64,000 nucleotides of DNA, taken from NCBI RefSeq assembly GCF_002848135.1, contig NZ_PKGB01000002.1, forward strand, positions 124,001 to 188,000, read 5' to 3'. A program made the position numbers and the translations under genes. Position 1 is the stretch's first letter. Each line of letters opens with the position of its first letter. The notes under the pieces were generated by a model. It saw nothing but the letters and a program-made list of their open reading frames with translations, was not told the origin of the DNA and searched no databases. Of the stretch, positions 1-11,120 are shown piece by piece. Origin of the DNA: Hydrogenovibrio sp. SC-1 (GTDB taxonomy: Bacteria > Pseudomonadota > Gammaproteobacteria > Thiomicrospirales > Thiomicrospiraceae).

Positions 1-2187
1 GTTTGCCTTTGGCTGAATGGCTTTTGGCGCGGGTTGTTGTGGTTTTGGCTCTTTAGGTGCAGCCAACTGAGCTGGGGATGCGCCTATATGCTGCTCACCT
101 GTATTGAAAAATGCCATTTCTTGCTGCAATCGTGTTGCCTGCTCGCTTAAACTTTCTGATGCTGCGCTAGTCTCTTCAACCAAAGCCGCATTTTGTTGGG
201 TAACGCCATCAATTTCGGTAATGGCTTGGTGAACCTGTTCAACCCCTTCTGCCTGCTCGGTGGCGGCCGTCGCAATTTGGCCAATCATTTTTGAGACCGA
301 ATCAATCGAATCATTAATGCTCTGCAGCATTTCACCTGATTGGGTTGCCAAGTTAGAACCATATTCAACTCGGTTAACGGTTTCATCAATCAAGTTTTTA
401 ATGTCTTTTGCTGCATCAGCCGCCTTTTGAGCCAAGGCTCTAACTTCACCAGCCACTACAGCAAATCCTCTACCATGATCGCCAGCTCTAGCCGCCTCAA
501 CCGCCGCATTCAAAGCTAATAAGTTGGTCTGGAAAGCAATACCATCAATCAACGTCACTATATCCGAAATTTTATGGCTTGACTCTTCTATAGCCGTCAT
601 TGCTTCCATGGTTTGCTGCATGACTTCGGTACCTTCATTGGCCTTACCTTGTACATCTTTAGCAATTTGGTTGGCATGTTGTGCATTTTCACTGCTATTC
701 TGGACTTGTGAATTCATTTCATGCATGGTTGAAGAAGTTTGCTCTAAAGCAGCAGCTTGCTGCTGAACGCGCTTACTCAAATCATTCGATCCCTGTGAGA
801 CTTCTGCGGCAGCGCCATTAACCACTTCAGACGCATTGGTCGCCATAATGACCACTTCTTTTAACTTGTTAATGGATGCATTAATCGCGGTTTGCAACCC
901 ATGTAACTGACCTTTGAAGTTGCCAGTGAGTTCTTTGGTTAAGTCACCGGCGGCTTGCGCATTGACTTCCTCACTAATCGCATCTACAACCTTCGCAATC
1001 TGTTTTAAAGAGTCATTCACATTATTTTTCATCAATGCTAGATCACCCTGCGCTTCCGCCGTCACCCGAGCATTAAAGTCTCCGTCATTCATATGCTGCA
1101 TGGCGACATTAATATCGGCAATCACCGAATTCAAGCTACTGAGTGCTTGGTCGGCATTGATTAGCATGTCACCGTATTGGCCTTTTGCATTGGTACTGAC
1201 ATGGTGAGAAAAATCACCCTTAACTAAGGCATTCATCACATTTTTTAACTGATCCATTACATCTGAGATGTGATCTGCCGAATTATTAATGCCCGCTTTC
1301 AAGGTGGCCAAATCACCAGAAATTTCATACTGGATACGTTGATCAAACTGACCATCTGCCAAACTGGAAACCACTTTATTGGCATCCGTCAATGCTCTCT
1401 GTACATTATCTAATAACTGATTAAAGGCAATTGACATACTGCCAATTTCATCCTTTCCTAAGACTTCCACTCGGTGTTTAAACTCACCCGTTTGTGAAAC
1501 TTTGGTAATCACTTTTTCAAGGGAATGTATTGAGCGAAGAATACTTCGAGTAATTACCGTTCCAAAGGCAATGAACACTAAAATAATGATGACAAACACT
1601 GTAATCAGAGTTGACTTTAATACTTGCGTTTCTTCAGCTGCATGCGACAGCATCATTTCTGCTTCTTGCACCTGATCATTGACAAAAGGTGTTAATAAAG
1701 TATCTAACTGCTCAGCAGCAGTATCAAACTGCCCCATAAACTGGTTACCTGCTGAGGTTCCATCCTTGATATAGGTTTCCGCAAGATGTTTACCAGTTTT
1801 ATACCATTCTTCAAAAGCGGCTTCTAGTTTAGCAAGCTTTTGGAGGTTGTCTGAATCATTTTCTGCCTCATACATCGCTCTAAATTCAGCTACATCTTCT
1901 AAAAAGTGCTGTCGTGATTTCTCCGCTTCGGTAAAGCCATCATCCAAACCATCTTGGCCTCGCGTGACTGAAATATCCGTGAGCCATTGTTGCACTTCAA
2001 CAACGGTTTTTTTCATTTCGGCTGCCGATAATGCAAAAGGCACACTCTCGGTTTTGACCACATCAACTTCTCCCACTAAGGTGGAAACTTCTGATTCAAC
2101 CAAAACAGCTGAAATCAACAATGAGAAAGAAATGACCGAAATAAACGCCATCATTTTGTGCGTTAGTTTTATATCCGATAAGTGCAT
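1..2187 (-). CDS. Methyl-accepting chemotaxis protein, 3' end cut by the window edge
   Basis: This is a chemoreceptor that would signal through CheW/CheA at the cell pole. The reading frame stays open for 729 codons from ATG at 2187 to base 1, so the C-terminus is missing. Visible in order are a transmembrane helix at residues 13-30, a periplasmic helical region of about 160 residues, a second transmembrane helix at about 193-213, HAMP-like repeats, and a long coiled coil. The coiled coil carries the strictly conserved signalling tip ([20 protein letters not shown]). The last visible residues form a Pro/Lys/Gln-rich tail. An AGAGGT stretch followed by AAAGG precedes the ATG. The ligand cannot be told. 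It is divergent from the barrel gene at 2367. Confidence 0.95.
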   Translation of the reverse strand, partial: MHLSDIKLTHKMMAFISVISFSLLISAVLVESEVSTLVGEVDVVKTESVPFALSAAEMKKTVVEVQQWLTDISVTRGQDGLDDGFTEAEKSRQHFLEDVAEFRAMYEAENDSDNLQKLAKLEAAFEEWYKTGKHLAETYIKDGTSAGNQFMGQFDTAAEQLDTLLTPFVNDQVQEAEMMLSHAAEETQVLKSTLITVFVIIILVFIAFGTVITRSILRSIHSLEKVITKVSQTGEFKHRVEVLGKDEIGSMSIAFNQLLDNVQRALTDANKVVSSLADGQFDQRIQYEISGDLATLKAGINNSADHISDVMDQLKNVMNALVKGDFSHHVSTNAKGQYGDMLINADQALSSLNSVIADINVAMQHMNDGDFNARVTAEAQGDLALMKNNVNDSLKQIAKVVDAISEEVNAQAAGDLTKELTGNFKGQLHGLQTAINASINKLKEVVIMATNASEVVNGAAAEVSQGSNDLSKRVQQQAAALEQTSSTMHEMNSQVQNSSENAQHANQIAKDVQGKANEGTEVMQQTMEAMTAIEESSHKISDIVTLIDGIAFQTNLLALNAAVEAARAGDHGRGFAVVAGEVRALAQKAADAAKDIKNLIDETVNRVEYGSNLATQSGEMLQSINDSIDSVSKMIGQIATAATEQAEGVEQVHQAITEIDGVTQQNAALVEETSAASESLSEQATRLQQEMAFFNTGEQHIGASPAQLAAPKEPKPQQPAPKAIQPKAN

Positions 2188-2366
2188 TACCTTTTACCTC
2201 TTTTTATTGAGTGAACCACTCTTTAAAACTATATATTCATTTAAAAAACCCGATCTACGAAATTCTGTCAAAAATTCAGCAATATTAGCTTGACCAAATA
2301 TATACAATATTAACCAGTTTTTATGCAAAATACATATAAATTCTATGGATAAGGGAGGATAAAATT

Positions 2367-3482
2367 TTGAAACGGTATTTCTCACAAACGCTTTACGGAT
2401 CACTCCTTGTTTTCATCGCCTTAGCACCCGTTCATGCAAACTTTCAATACGAAGCGGGTGTCAATGCCATTCATCAAAGCACCGATGCAAATATTCCCGC
2501 TAGCAATACCTTGACTGCAGATTTTGCTTTTCGATATTTACAACCAAATTATGAACTGAATTTAAGCTTGGTCACTGCCTCAAAAATTGCCCCCGACAGC
2601 TTTGCCAATGCCATTCAGTATGCAAGTCCTCATCCAGGGATTGATGGCAATCTTCATGTCTCACAGCTATTCACCAATATTAAATTATCTGAAAGTAGCA
2701 ATGTATTTATGGGCATTATGGATGGCAGTGGCTGGTTAGACACGTCTTTAATCAGCAATGATGATACGCAAAATTTTATTACGCCTGATTTCATCAATAA
2801 TCTCACCATCGATTTTCCCGACTATACACCTGGCATTGGTTTAATTACTCAGCTCAATGACAGTGTCATGAGCACCTTTTACCTTTCTACCGCCCGCGAA
2901 TTAGACATATCTCAGGCAAAGGTCCATGAATACAATGAACAGGAAGGAGTCGAAGAGGAAGACACGGATGACCGAGGCGTATTTGCCGCTACGGAAACCG
3001 CATGGGTTATCGATAACGGCTTTATTTCTCTCGGAGCTTGGTTGCGAAGTGGTGACTATGTCAATCTCAGGAATGAACAAGACAATCGGCTCAATAACTA
3101 TGGTATTTATTCGGTACTGAGTCGTACCTATGGCAATACCTCTTTAGAATCAAGACTGGGATGGGCCAATCCCAAAGTCTCTGAAGTGGCGCAATTCTAT
3201 GCCCTTAACGTCGAACACAAAACCCATAATTTGCTGGCAAAAAGTCGGATTGGGGCTGGCATAAGCCGAAGAATCTCTGGCGAACTCCCCAATAACAGCC
3301 CCCTAAAAAACACCTCAAGTTTAGAGGTCTACTTTGCGATTCCGATTACTAAAAATTTTACCGTCACCCCATTTATTCAAAGTTTTCAGCCCGCGATCCA
3401 GGTTGAAGGCACTCCTTTTGACCAATCCAATCTTTGGGCCGTTGGCCTCCGAATGCGATTATTTACCATTAATGAAATCTAA
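2367..3482 (+). CDS. Outer-membrane beta-barrel protein, probable porin
   Basis: A 371-residue secreted protein starting with TTG at 2367, preceded at 8 bases by a perfect GGGAGG ribosome site. Residues 1-24 form a signal peptide ending in VHA. The mature part has alternating hydrophobic and polar residues typical of beta strands, with repeated aromatic residues and no cysteine. An acidic loop near residues 190-205 (EEEDTDD) may be extracellular. I recognise no specific porin family, and the C-terminal residue is not the usual Phe, so the barrel call is an inference from composition. The gene stands alone between the divergent chemoreceptor and the convergent prlC. Confidence 0.6.
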   Translation: MKRYFSQTLYGSLLVFIALAPVHANFQYEAGVNAIHQSTDANIPASNTLTADFAFRYLQPNYELNLSLVTASKIAPDSFANAIQYASPHPGIDGNLHVSQLFTNIKLSESSNVFMGIMDGSGWLDTSLISNDDTQNFITPDFINNLTIDFPDYTPGIGLITQLNDSVMSTFYLSTARELDISQAKVHEYNEQEGVEEEDTDDRGVFAATETAWVIDNGFISLGAWLRSGDYVNLRNEQDNRLNNYGIYSVLSRTYGNTSLESRLGWANPKVSEVAQFYALNVEHKTHNLLAKSRIGAGISRRISGELPNNSPLKNTSSLEVYFAIPITKNFTVTPFIQSFQPAIQVEGTPFDQSNLWAVGLRMRLFTINEI

Positions 3483-3562
3483 TGGCGACAATCAGAAACA
3501 GCTTTAGACACTTCTAATTTGCGGATAACCCTTTTCAAGGAGGCCTAGGTTGACAACTTTAA

Positions 3563-3572
3563 CCAGGCCTGG
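3563..3572. repeat. CCAGGCCTGG palindrome, copy 1
   Basis: Perfect 10-bp palindrome (ACC...GGT flanks extend it to 12) located six bases after the prlC stop codon and 81 bases after the barrel gene stop, between convergent genes. Probably a terminator-like element. Confidence 0.7.
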
Positions 3573-3577
3573 TCAAT

Positions 3578-5620
3578 TTAAGCTGAACGAATGCCTGAGT
3601 GCCGAAGCAAAGCATCTATTTGAGGCTCACGACCCCGGAAAGCTTTGAATAAAGTCATTGGGTGAATCGACCCGCCCGCCGCCAAAATGGTATTTTTAAA
3701 TTTCCTGCCCACTTCCGTATTTAAGATGCCTTGTTCTTCAAAGGCACCAAATGCATCGGCTGACAACACTTCTGCCCATTTATAACTAAAGTAGCCTGCA
3801 GCATAACCGCCAGCAAAAATATGGCTAAAGCTGTGCGGAAAACGGTGGTAGTCAGGGGGAAAGACCACCGCCACCTTTTGCCTCACGTCATTGGCCAATG
3901 CCAAAATATCTGTCGGTGCGTCTGGCTGGTAATGTGTATGAAGTAAAAAATCAAAGAGTGAGAACTCCAACTGGCGTACCATCATCATGGCCGATTGAAA
4001 GCCTCGACTCTGTTTCAACGCCTTAAACAAATCCTCTGGCAAAGGTTGTTGAGTTTCAATATGAGCCGTCATCAATTCAATGCCTTCCGGCTCCCAACAG
4101 AAGTTTTCCATAAATTGCGACGGCAGCTCGACCGCGTCCCAAGGCACGCCATTAATCCCAGAGACATCAAAATCATCCATTTCGGTGAGCATATGATGCA
4201 AGCCATGACCAAATTCATGGAATAAAGTGGTCACTTCATTATGGGTTAAACAGGCTGGTTGGTCATCCACCGGTGGCGTGAAATTACAGACCAAATATGC
4301 AACCGGGGTTTGTAACTCGCCATGACTTGACTGCCAACGGCTAATAGCAGAATCCATCCAGGCTCCGCCGCGTTTATTTTCACGTGCATACAAATCCAAA
4401 TAGAAAGCCGCGATCACCTGGCCGGATTCATTGCTGATTTCAAAAAACCGAACAGCTTCATGCCAAGCGGATACGCCTTGTTTTTCAGTAACCGTCACGC
4501 CAAATAATGTTTCAGTAATTTTAAATAAGCCTGCTAAAACTTTCGTTACTGGAAAATAAGGACGTAGCGCTTCTTGCGATAATGACAAACTTTGATTTTT
4601 GAGCTTTTCTGAAACAAAGGTCACATCCCAGGGTTGCAGTGACGATAAGCCCAATTCTGTTTTGGCAAATTGTGATAACGTCTCAAACTCCTGTTGTGCC
4701 TGTGGTTTGGATTTTTGCGCCAAGTCGGTTAAGAACTGGATCACTTGATCGGTTGAGTCTGCCATTTTAGTGGCCAAAGACAGTTCGGCATAATTTTGAC
4801 AACCAAGTAACTCAGCTTTCTGATGGCGCAACTTGAGTATGTCGGCCATTAACGCACTATTATCATACTGGGTATCCTGTGCCATTTCAGAAGCCCGAGT
4901 GGCAAAAGCCCGATAGACTTCTTCTCTCAGCTCTCTGTTTTCTGCATAGGTCATTACCGCTAAATAGGATGGAAAATCTAATGTAACCAACCAGCCCTGC
5001 TGATAAGATTTTTGTTCTGCCAATTGTGCCAATAGTCCCATTGCACTATCTGGCAACCCGGATAAAAGCGCCCTATCTTCAATGTATTTTGACCAGGCCT
5101 GGCTACTTTTTAGCACATTATTGCCAAATTGACTGCTTAACTGTGATAGTTGCTGAGTAATATCTTTATAGGTTTGTTGTTGCGCTTCGTCTAAATCAAT
5201 CCCCGATAGGCGGAAATCCCTCAATGCATTTTCAATCACCTTTTTCTGAGCCAATGAATAGTGCGTAAACGCGTCTGACTGATGGAGTTGAGAAAATTTC
5301 GCAAACAACCCTTTGTTTTGACCCATTTGGCTATGAAAATCGGTAATCTGCTGTAAACAATCGGTGTAAACTTGATGCCATTCATCAGAGTTTTTGACTG
5401 CATCGAGGTGACCTACCGGCCCCCAAACTCGCTCCAAGCGATTTTGAATATGCTCTAAAGGTTCCACAAAGTTTTCCCAGCTTGGCATGGCCGTATCGGC
5501 CACCAATTTCTCAACCACATCACGGCTTTCCGATAAAACGGCGGTCACGGCCGGCTTGATGTGTTCCACGTGAAACGCACTAAAATCGGGTAACTGGTCG
5601 GTCTTTAATAATGGGTTCAT
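3578..5620 (-). CDS. prlC: Oligopeptidase A (M3 zinc metallopeptidase)
   Basis: A cytoplasmic zinc peptidase that degrades oligopeptides, including cleaved signal peptides. The protein is 680 residues from ATG at 5620, matching the usual family length. This start is preceded by GGAG, and the N-terminus aligns in type with E. coli OpdA (MNPLL...LPxFSAF...EH). An in-frame ATG seven codons upstream is less likely. The zinc site HEFGH lies at residues 468-472, followed by the conserved E in the downstream MENFCWEPE segment. The C-terminal FSHIFAGGYAAGYFSYKWAE block is typical of the family. The CDS contains one CCAGGCCTGG copy at 5093-5102. Monocistronic. Confidence 0.96.
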   Translation of the reverse strand: MNPLLKTDQLPDFSAFHVEHIKPAVTAVLSESRDVVEKLVADTAMPSWENFVEPLEHIQNRLERVWGPVGHLDAVKNSDEWHQVYTDCLQQITDFHSQMGQNKGLFAKFSQLHQSDAFTHYSLAQKKVIENALRDFRLSGIDLDEAQQQTYKDITQQLSQLSSQFGNNVLKSSQAWSKYIEDRALLSGLPDSAMGLLAQLAEQKSYQQGWLVTLDFPSYLAVMTYAENRELREEVYRAFATRASEMAQDTQYDNSALMADILKLRHQKAELLGCQNYAELSLATKMADSTDQVIQFLTDLAQKSKPQAQQEFETLSQFAKTELGLSSLQPWDVTFVSEKLKNQSLSLSQEALRPYFPVTKVLAGLFKITETLFGVTVTEKQGVSAWHEAVRFFEISNESGQVIAAFYLDLYARENKRGGAWMDSAISRWQSSHGELQTPVAYLVCNFTPPVDDQPACLTHNEVTTLFHEFGHGLHHMLTEMDDFDVSGINGVPWDAVELPSQFMENFCWEPEGIELMTAHIETQQPLPEDLFKALKQSRGFQSAMMMVRQLEFSLFDFLLHTHYQPDAPTDILALANDVRQKVAVVFPPDYHRFPHSFSHIFAGGYAAGYFSYKWAEVLSADAFGAFEEQGILNTEVGRKFKNTILAAGGSIHPMTLFKAFRGREPQIDALLRHSGIRSA
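5093..5102. repeat. CCAGGCCTGG palindrome, copy 2 (inside prlC)
   Basis: Perfect copy of the 10-bp palindrome inside the prlC reading frame. It shows the motif is not limited to gene ends. Confidence 0.6.
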
Positions 5621-5711
5621 TGCTTGGCTCCGAAAGGTCATATTGAAAATCAGCGGTTGATTATACGCAATGCTAAGCCGATTTGAAAACCTTGCTAAAG
5701 GTTACAAGCCA

Positions 5712-7553
5712 TTAATTGAATGACTTTGAATTTTTATGCTGATACATGGCGTCATCCGCCTTAGAGAGTAAGGTATCAAGAGAGTCCGCATCATCAGGGT
5801 AAATGGCAAACCCCACACTCACAGTGATAGTCAGTCGTGTTCCATCTTTTAAGGTGATAGGTTGACTCACCACCGTTTGCAACTCCGCGCAGATGTCTTG
5901 TAAATGGGGTTTTTGATCAAAATGTGGGAGGATTAAAATGAATTCATCCCCACCAACACGCGCAACCCAGTCGGCGTCTTCAACAAATATTTTTAACCGT
6001 TCGGCCAAGGTTAATAACACTTGATCGCCCGCAGCATGGCCATATTGATCGTTAATGGGCTTAAATTTATCTAAATCTGCAACAATGACCGCAAACCCTT
6101 CCCCCTGAGCCTGTAAATACTGGATTTTTTGTTGAAGTAAATTACGATTCGCCAGTTGCGTTAAAGGATCATGGTTTGCTTGGAAAATAAGTTGCTGTTC
6201 ACTTTTCAATAACTGTTGATTAACCAATGCCAGCTCCTGAGTTCGGCTTTCCACTCTGGATTCCAACAGTCGTTCATTCTCTTTCGCCGCATTAATCATC
6301 TCTTGCTTGATATGCAATGCTTGAGCTTGCGCTGTCTGATGTTGATTTTGCAACTCATTTATCCGATCCGCCAACGCCATCGCCAATAGCAACATTTCAA
6401 TTGCAGAGCCAATCCAAAGTGAATTGATGGTATAAAAGTTTGTCGGCAATACCCCAATATTATGCAAAGTGATGACAATTATGCCCGTTAATAAAGAGAT
6501 CCAAGCCAACACAAAAAACCGACTGCCTGGCTGTTTTAAGTAGAGACTAATCGACCCCAAGATCAAGGCACTCAATGCAAACAATAAACCCCAAAGATTG
6601 ACGGCCATAGCCGCTAAATGATAATGCCCTAAAATGGAAACGATACAAATAACAATAAATCCCAAACTATAAACCAGCATTAATTTGTTGAGATGTAACC
6701 GTTGCAAAGTATTGCCTAAAAAACGATGGGCAAATATTGATCCAAAAATCCCAGCGGCAGCCGTGGCGGTTGTTGGAATCAGGTTTGCCAACCAGACGGA
6801 ATCTGGTAATAAGAACTGATAAGATAATCCAGATAATCCAGCCTGTCCTAACCCTAAAAACCCAATAAATGCCACATAGATTAAATAAATTGGATCACGT
6901 AATGAAAAGAAAATAAATAGGTTATAAACCAATAGCCCAAATAGAATCCCATAATAAAGGCTTAAAAAGGCATAGGACCTTTGATCTGCCTGCCAAAGTG
7001 CATCCGGCTGCCAAAGCTTTAATGGCACAGTGACGGTTCCTTGAGACTTCACTTTTACATAAAGCACATACTGTTGTTTAGATTGGAGTTGGAGTTCAAA
7101 AATTGGAGTGAAATGCGCGTATGGCTTTTGGTTAAAGGCGACTAAATCGCCATTCAATTGCGATGTAAATATCCCATCTTTTTGATTGGCAATATGACAC
7201 TCAATTACATCCAAAGAAGGGTGTTTAATTTCTAAAAACCATCGATCAGGGGTTGAATCTGTCGTATGCAATTCGAGTCGTAACCAAATTTCATCTTGGG
7301 TTAGACCGAAATTAGTGGTGTTATTTTTGTTAGTCGGGGTAAATAAATTTGCATTTTGTTGTGCCAGCAAGGCTTGAAGGGTAAGAGGATCACCGGAGTT
7401 TCGAAAAACCGAAACCGCTTGAGATAACGGAATCATCGGCTGATTCGTTACCAAAACATTTTCAGAAGCAGTGGCTTGTGCTGGCCATATCAATAGACTT
7501 AAAAAACCATATAATAACAAAACAGGCCAAAATGATTTTGTAACTACGCGCAT
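5712..7553 (-). CDS. 7TMR-DISM diguanylate cyclase (GGDEF)
   Basis: Probable membrane diguanylate cyclase that makes c-di-GMP in response to an extracytoplasmic ligand. It has 613 residues. A signal peptide or first helix (1-30) is followed by a periplasmic beta-rich 7TMR-DISMED2-type domain (about 35-180). Seven membrane helices follow (about 190-400), then a coiled coil (about 400-450) and a GGDEF domain (about 450-610). The active-site GGDEF is intact at about residues 534-538. An upstream RxxD inhibitory site was not examined closely. AGGA lies about 10 bases before the ATG. Neighbours give no clue to the ligand. Confidence 0.93.
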   Translation of the reverse strand: MRVVTKSFWPVLLLYGFLSLLIWPAQATASENVLVTNQPMIPLSQAVSVFRNSGDPLTLQALLAQQNANLFTPTNKNNTTNFGLTQDEIWLRLELHTTDSTPDRWFLEIKHPSLDVIECHIANQKDGIFTSQLNGDLVAFNQKPYAHFTPIFELQLQSKQQYVLYVKVKSQGTVTVPLKLWQPDALWQADQRSYAFLSLYYGILFGLLVYNLFIFFSLRDPIYLIYVAFIGFLGLGQAGLSGLSYQFLLPDSVWLANLIPTTATAAAGIFGSIFAHRFLGNTLQRLHLNKLMLVYSLGFIVICIVSILGHYHLAAMAVNLWGLLFALSALILGSISLYLKQPGSRFFVLAWISLLTGIIVITLHNIGVLPTNFYTINSLWIGSAIEMLLLAMALADRINELQNQHQTAQAQALHIKQEMINAAKENERLLESRVESRTQELALVNQQLLKSEQQLIFQANHDPLTQLANRNLLQQKIQYLQAQGEGFAVIVADLDKFKPINDQYGHAAGDQVLLTLAERLKIFVEDADWVARVGGDEFILILPHFDQKPHLQDICAELQTVVSQPITLKDGTRLTITVSVGFAIYPDDADSLDTLLSKADDAMYQHKNSKSFN

Positions 7554-7681
7554 TGAAAAAATGATCCTGCTTTAATGACTCTATAATGGATACACAAAAT
7601 TTAACACAGATGAACATAACTGAATGATAATAATCGATTCTATGTCCAATTAGTAGCTTATTAATGAATACCTAATATATT

Positions 7682-8266
7682 ATGGAAAAGACCTCTAAAA
7701 ACCGATGCTTTGGCAATCAATCCGGTCATGAAGCCTATGCAAATTACCATGATCACGAATGGGGCATTCCGGTTTATGATGATCAAAAATTATTTGAAAT
7801 GCTCATCTTAGAAGGTGCACAAGCTGGATTGAACTGGGAAACTGTCTTAAATAAACGCGAAGGCTATCGCCAAGCTTTTTATCAATTCGACCCAAATTTG
7901 GTTGCCAAAATGACCGATGATGAATTAGAGAGCTTGCGCCAAAATCCAAAAATTATTCGCAATCGCTTAAAAATCGTTTCTGCCCGTAGTAATGCACGGG
8001 TATTCTTACAAATTCAAAAATCATTTGGCAGTTTTTCAGACTATTTATGGCAGTTTGTCAACCACCAGCCGATTATCAACCACTGGAAAAGTGCTAAAGA
8101 AGTGCCCATAACAACACCCATTAGTGATGCCATTGCGAAAGATTTAAAAAAACGCGGCATGTCCTTTGTGGGTTCAACAATTATTTATGCCTATATGCAA
8201 GCAGTGGGTTTAGTGAATGATCATTTGACCAGCTGTTGGCGCTATCATCAACACACTAAAACTTGA
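7682..8266 (+). CDS. tag: DNA-3-methyladenine glycosylase I
   Basis: A base-excision repair enzyme that removes 3-methyladenine from alkylated DNA. It has 194 residues, the normal size. Family features visible are the N-terminal zinc ligand Cys9, the YHDHEWGIPVYDD block (residues 22-34), the LILEGAQAGLNWETVL active-site helix with its Glu and Trp, and the C-terminal VNDHLTSCWRY segment with the other zinc ligands. It is followed at 7 bases by yjbQ on the same strand, so the two are likely co-transcribed. Confidence 0.96.
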   Translation: MEKTSKNRCFGNQSGHEAYANYHDHEWGIPVYDDQKLFEMLILEGAQAGLNWETVLNKREGYRQAFYQFDPNLVAKMTDDELESLRQNPKIIRNRLKIVSARSNARVFLQIQKSFGSFSDYLWQFVNHQPIINHWKSAKEVPITTPISDAIAKDLKKRGMSFVGSTIIYAYMQAVGLVNDHLTSCWRYHQHTKT

Positions 8267-8273
8267 GGTTCAA

Positions 8274-8693
8274 ATGAAGACTTTTCAAAGCACCCTAACC
8301 TTTCACAGCCCAAATCGCGGAACGTTTAATATCACCGATGAAGTCAACCGCGTTATTGCTGAATCTGAAATCACGACTGGGCTTTGTCACGTCTTCTGTC
8401 AACACACCTCGGCGTCTTTGATCATTACCGAAAATGCCGACCCAACCGTGAGAGTGGACATTGAAAATTGGCTAAAGAAACATATTCCAGATGGCGATGC
8501 AGACTTTCAGCATCGAGATGAAGGACCAGATGATATGTCTGGACACCTACGCACTTTGTTGACTGAAACCAGTCATACCCTTCCAGTCAGTCATGGCCGT
8601 TTAAATATGGGCACCTGGCAAGGGTTGTTTTTATATGAACATCGCACAGGACGATTTCATCGAGAAATCGTCATTACCATACAAGGGTCTTAA
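8274..8693 (+). CDS. yjbQ: YjbQ / UPF0047 family protein
   Basis: A 139-residue protein of the UPF0047 family. Some members have weak thiamine-phosphate synthase activity, but the main cellular role is not settled. The family signature is clear: GLCHVFCQHTSASLIITENADP in the middle, an HLRTLL segment, and the C-terminal GTWQGLFLYEHR block carrying conserved His and Glu residues. It lies 7 bases after tag and 2 bases before the next small gene. Confidence 0.93.
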   Translation: MKTFQSTLTFHSPNRGTFNITDEVNRVIAESEITTGLCHVFCQHTSASLIITENADPTVRVDIENWLKKHIPDGDADFQHRDEGPDDMSGHLRTLLTETSHTLPVSHGRLNMGTWQGLFLYEHRTGRFHREIVITIQGS

Positions 8694-8695
8694 TC

Positions 8696-8932
8696 ATGAA
8701 AAACCTGGGGTTTGAACCATCTCACTATGTATTGAAAGTATCCGGAAAACATAACTTAGTTTTCAAAACCAAGCATAATGATTCAGACTATTTAACAAAA
8801 GTAGCGAAAGACTTAATCGATCAACCGGATGGCCATTTCACACAATTTGAAATCCATCCAAGCGATCATGCAAATGGCGAAATGACTCAAGCAGAACATT
8901 TTGTTCGCCCCCATTTGTCGACAGAGCTTTAA
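8696..8932 (+). CDS. Conserved hypothetical small protein
   Basis: A 78-residue soluble protein that starts 2 bases after yjbQ, with the upstream stop and start region forming a tight operon. It is rich in His and acidic residues (for example [16 protein letters not shown]) and has no membrane helix or cysteine. I do not recognise a family. The last four bases overlap the end of the convergent hybrid kinase gene. Confidence 0.7.
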   Translation: MKNLGFEPSHYVLKVSGKHNLVFKTKHNDSDYLTKVAKDLIDQPDGHFTQFEIHPSDHANGEMTQAEHFVRPHLSTEL

Positions 8933-11079
8933 CGGTTACTTTTTAACCAATATTGGCATTTTTTGATTAGTAAGGATCGGTCAATCGGTTTGGCTAAATA
9001 ATCATCCATTCCAGCATCTAAACAAGCCTGTTGATCGCCTTTCATCGCATTTGCAGTCAAGGCTATCACAGGCGTTTTTGCATTTATTGAATCGCTTGAT
9101 CGCAATTCTCGAGTGGCTTGATAGCCATCCATAACCGGCATTTGACAATCCATAAACACCAAATCATAAGGTTTTTCTTCGAGTTGCTGCAGCGCTTCAA
9201 CGCCATTGTTAGCAAGGTCACAACGTATCGCCATTTTGTTAAGTAAGGCCGTTGCCAATTTTTGATTAATAATATTATCTTCAACGACCAATACCCTAGC
9301 AGCTGGTATTTGCGGGTAATCCGGCGAATTGGGCCTCTCATTCATATCCTGTTTGACGATATTTCTAGATTGTAACCAGTGTGATAGATCACCAAATTTA
9401 ATGGGTAATAAACGGGTTTTGATCTCGAGTTTTTCAATTGTCGCCTGCCATTTCATCGCTTGTGGGTAGGTTAATAGTAAGCTAAAGCTTGGCAGTTGGT
9501 TTTTCAAATCATTCAGCAAACTGAAGACATCGATATCTTGCTGCTCAATTACCGACAGCTCAATCCAAATAGTCGTTTTGGCTGTTAGGTGCTCGGATTC
9601 TTCGCTCAAAGTCATCATGTCAACAAAACGTACTTCTATGCCTAGCTGACTAAACCATTGCTGCCAGTCAGTATTAAAATCACCATATTGATTAACCCAT
9701 ATTAGGCTTTGCTTAGGTGTAAAGGATGTTAAACACGGCATTGTATCAACCCATTCACAGGGTAGATTAAAATAAAAAATAGAACCCGAATCCTTAACTT
9801 GGTAACGCGTATTCAGGCTAATTTCGGAATTAAACAGTCGCAATATACTTTGACTAATGGCTAATCCGAGCCCTGTCCCACCATGTACTCTTGTGTGAGA
9901 ACCATCAACCTGAGAAAAGGCGTCAAATAACTTCTTTATCCCTTGTTCTGAAATACCCGGACCAGTATCTTCAATTTCAAATAAAAGCCTCTTAGAACCA
10001 GGTTTTGACAGGGAAACACGGAGGATGACCGAACCTTTATCGGTGAACTTAATGGCATTTCCCAGCAAGTTTAATAAAACTTGGCGCAAGCGCACAGCAT
10101 CAATATTGATAGCGCTAGGTACTTCAGGTGTAATAAAGTACTGTAAATATAATGACTTAGATTGTGCAGCGGCAGCCACCATATCAATGGTTTTGTCTAA
10201 AAAAGGTAAGAGCTGGAAGGCTTCATAATGCAATTCCAATTTACCAGCTTCAATTTTTGAAAAATCTAAAATATCATTAATTATTTCCAATAACGACTCA
10301 GCACTTTGTTTGACGGAATCTGCTAACTCTTGCTGCTGTGGATGCAATTCTGAGTCCATTAGCAGTTGAGTCATCCCTAGAACACCATTCATTGGCGTTC
10401 GAATTTCATGACTCATATTGGCTAAAAACTCCCCTTTTAAACGGCTTGAATCTTCAGCTATTTGCTTGGCACTTTCCAACTCCGCAATCAGCGCTTGATT
10501 AGAAATATGTAATTCAAATGCCTCTTGAATTGCATGGCGGTATTTCTGGGCAGCCTGTTGGATAAGTAGCATATAAAAACCAATCACTATGGCAAATAAC
10601 AATCCATGCTGATCAAACAATAAAATGAAGCTGACCACTAATGGCAAGACGGAAAGCGTTAAAAAGGTTAAAAAATAAGATCTAATTGGCGAAAGCGTTG
10701 CAACACTTCCAGACGAAATTCCAGCAATCATAATGGCTAAAATTGCTTGAATTTCAGTATCATTGGTATCAAAAAACAGTAGGGTGACTAGTAGCCAACC
10801 CAGACCAGATAACGCAATCCAATATAAATATTGGCGCTGAATCTTAAAGGTATTTGATTCGAGCAGCTGATGCTTAAAGTTTTGCCCTTGATGGATTCTT
10901 AACCCATTTATTCCCATCATAAAGCCAAGCCAAATGAATAAATTGACCGTATCAACTTTTCCAAACAGCATCAAGAAAAGTAGCAATGCAACTGCAATAT
11001 TACCTAAGCCACTGACAAGCGTATTGTCTAATACCAGTTGCAACTGCTGTTTTTGCAGCCAAAGATTACCTTGATTCAT
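8929..11079 (-). CDS. Membrane hybrid histidine kinase with C-terminal receiver
   Basis: A 716-residue signalling protein. The N-terminal 180 residues hold about six hydrophobic helices without a large periplasmic loop, so the signal may be sensed in the membrane. Then come a coiled coil, HisKA (phospho-acceptor His in [10 protein letters not shown], about residue 223), HATPase_c with intact N, G1 and G2 boxes ([15 protein letters not shown]), a region of about 120 residues that resembles a degenerate receiver, and a full receiver (phospho-acceptor Asp about 641 in [11 protein letters not shown], Lys in AKPID). It has no DNA-binding output. It is the last gene of the operon that begins with the Na/Pi symporter at 14586, 41 bases after the cyclase gene. 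Confidence 0.93.
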   Translation of the reverse strand: MNQGNLWLQKQQLQLVLDNTLVSGLGNIAVALLLFLMLFGKVDTVNLFIWLGFMMGINGLRIHQGQNFKHQLLESNTFKIQRQYLYWIALSGLGWLLVTLLFFDTNDTEIQAILAIMIAGISSGSVATLSPIRSYFLTFLTLSVLPLVVSFILLFDQHGLLFAIVIGFYMLLIQQAAQKYRHAIQEAFELHISNQALIAELESAKQIAEDSSRLKGEFLANMSHEIRTPMNGVLGMTQLLMDSELHPQQQELADSVKQSAESLLEIINDILDFSKIEAGKLELHYEAFQLLPFLDKTIDMVAAAAQSKSLYLQYFITPEVPSAINIDAVRLRQVLLNLLGNAIKFTDKGSVILRVSLSKPGSKRLLFEIEDTGPGISEQGIKKLFDAFSQVDGSHTRVHGGTGLGLAISQSILRLFNSEISLNTRYQVKDSGSIFYFNLPCEWVDTMPCLTSFTPKQSLIWVNQYGDFNTDWQQWFSQLGIEVRFVDMMTLSEESEHLTAKTTIWIELSVIEQQDIDVFSLLNDLKNQLPSFSLLLTYPQAMKWQATIEKLEIKTRLLPIKFGDLSHWLQSRNIVKQDMNERPNSPDYPQIPAARVLVVEDNIINQKLATALLNKMAIRCDLANNGVEALQQLEEKPYDLVFMDCQMPVMDGYQATRELRSSDSINAKTPVIALTANAMKGDQQACLDAGMDDYLAKPIDRSLLIKKCQYWLKSNR

Positions 11080-11120
11080 ATTAGTCAGCTACTGGTGATT
11101 AATTTTGGGAAAAAAACATT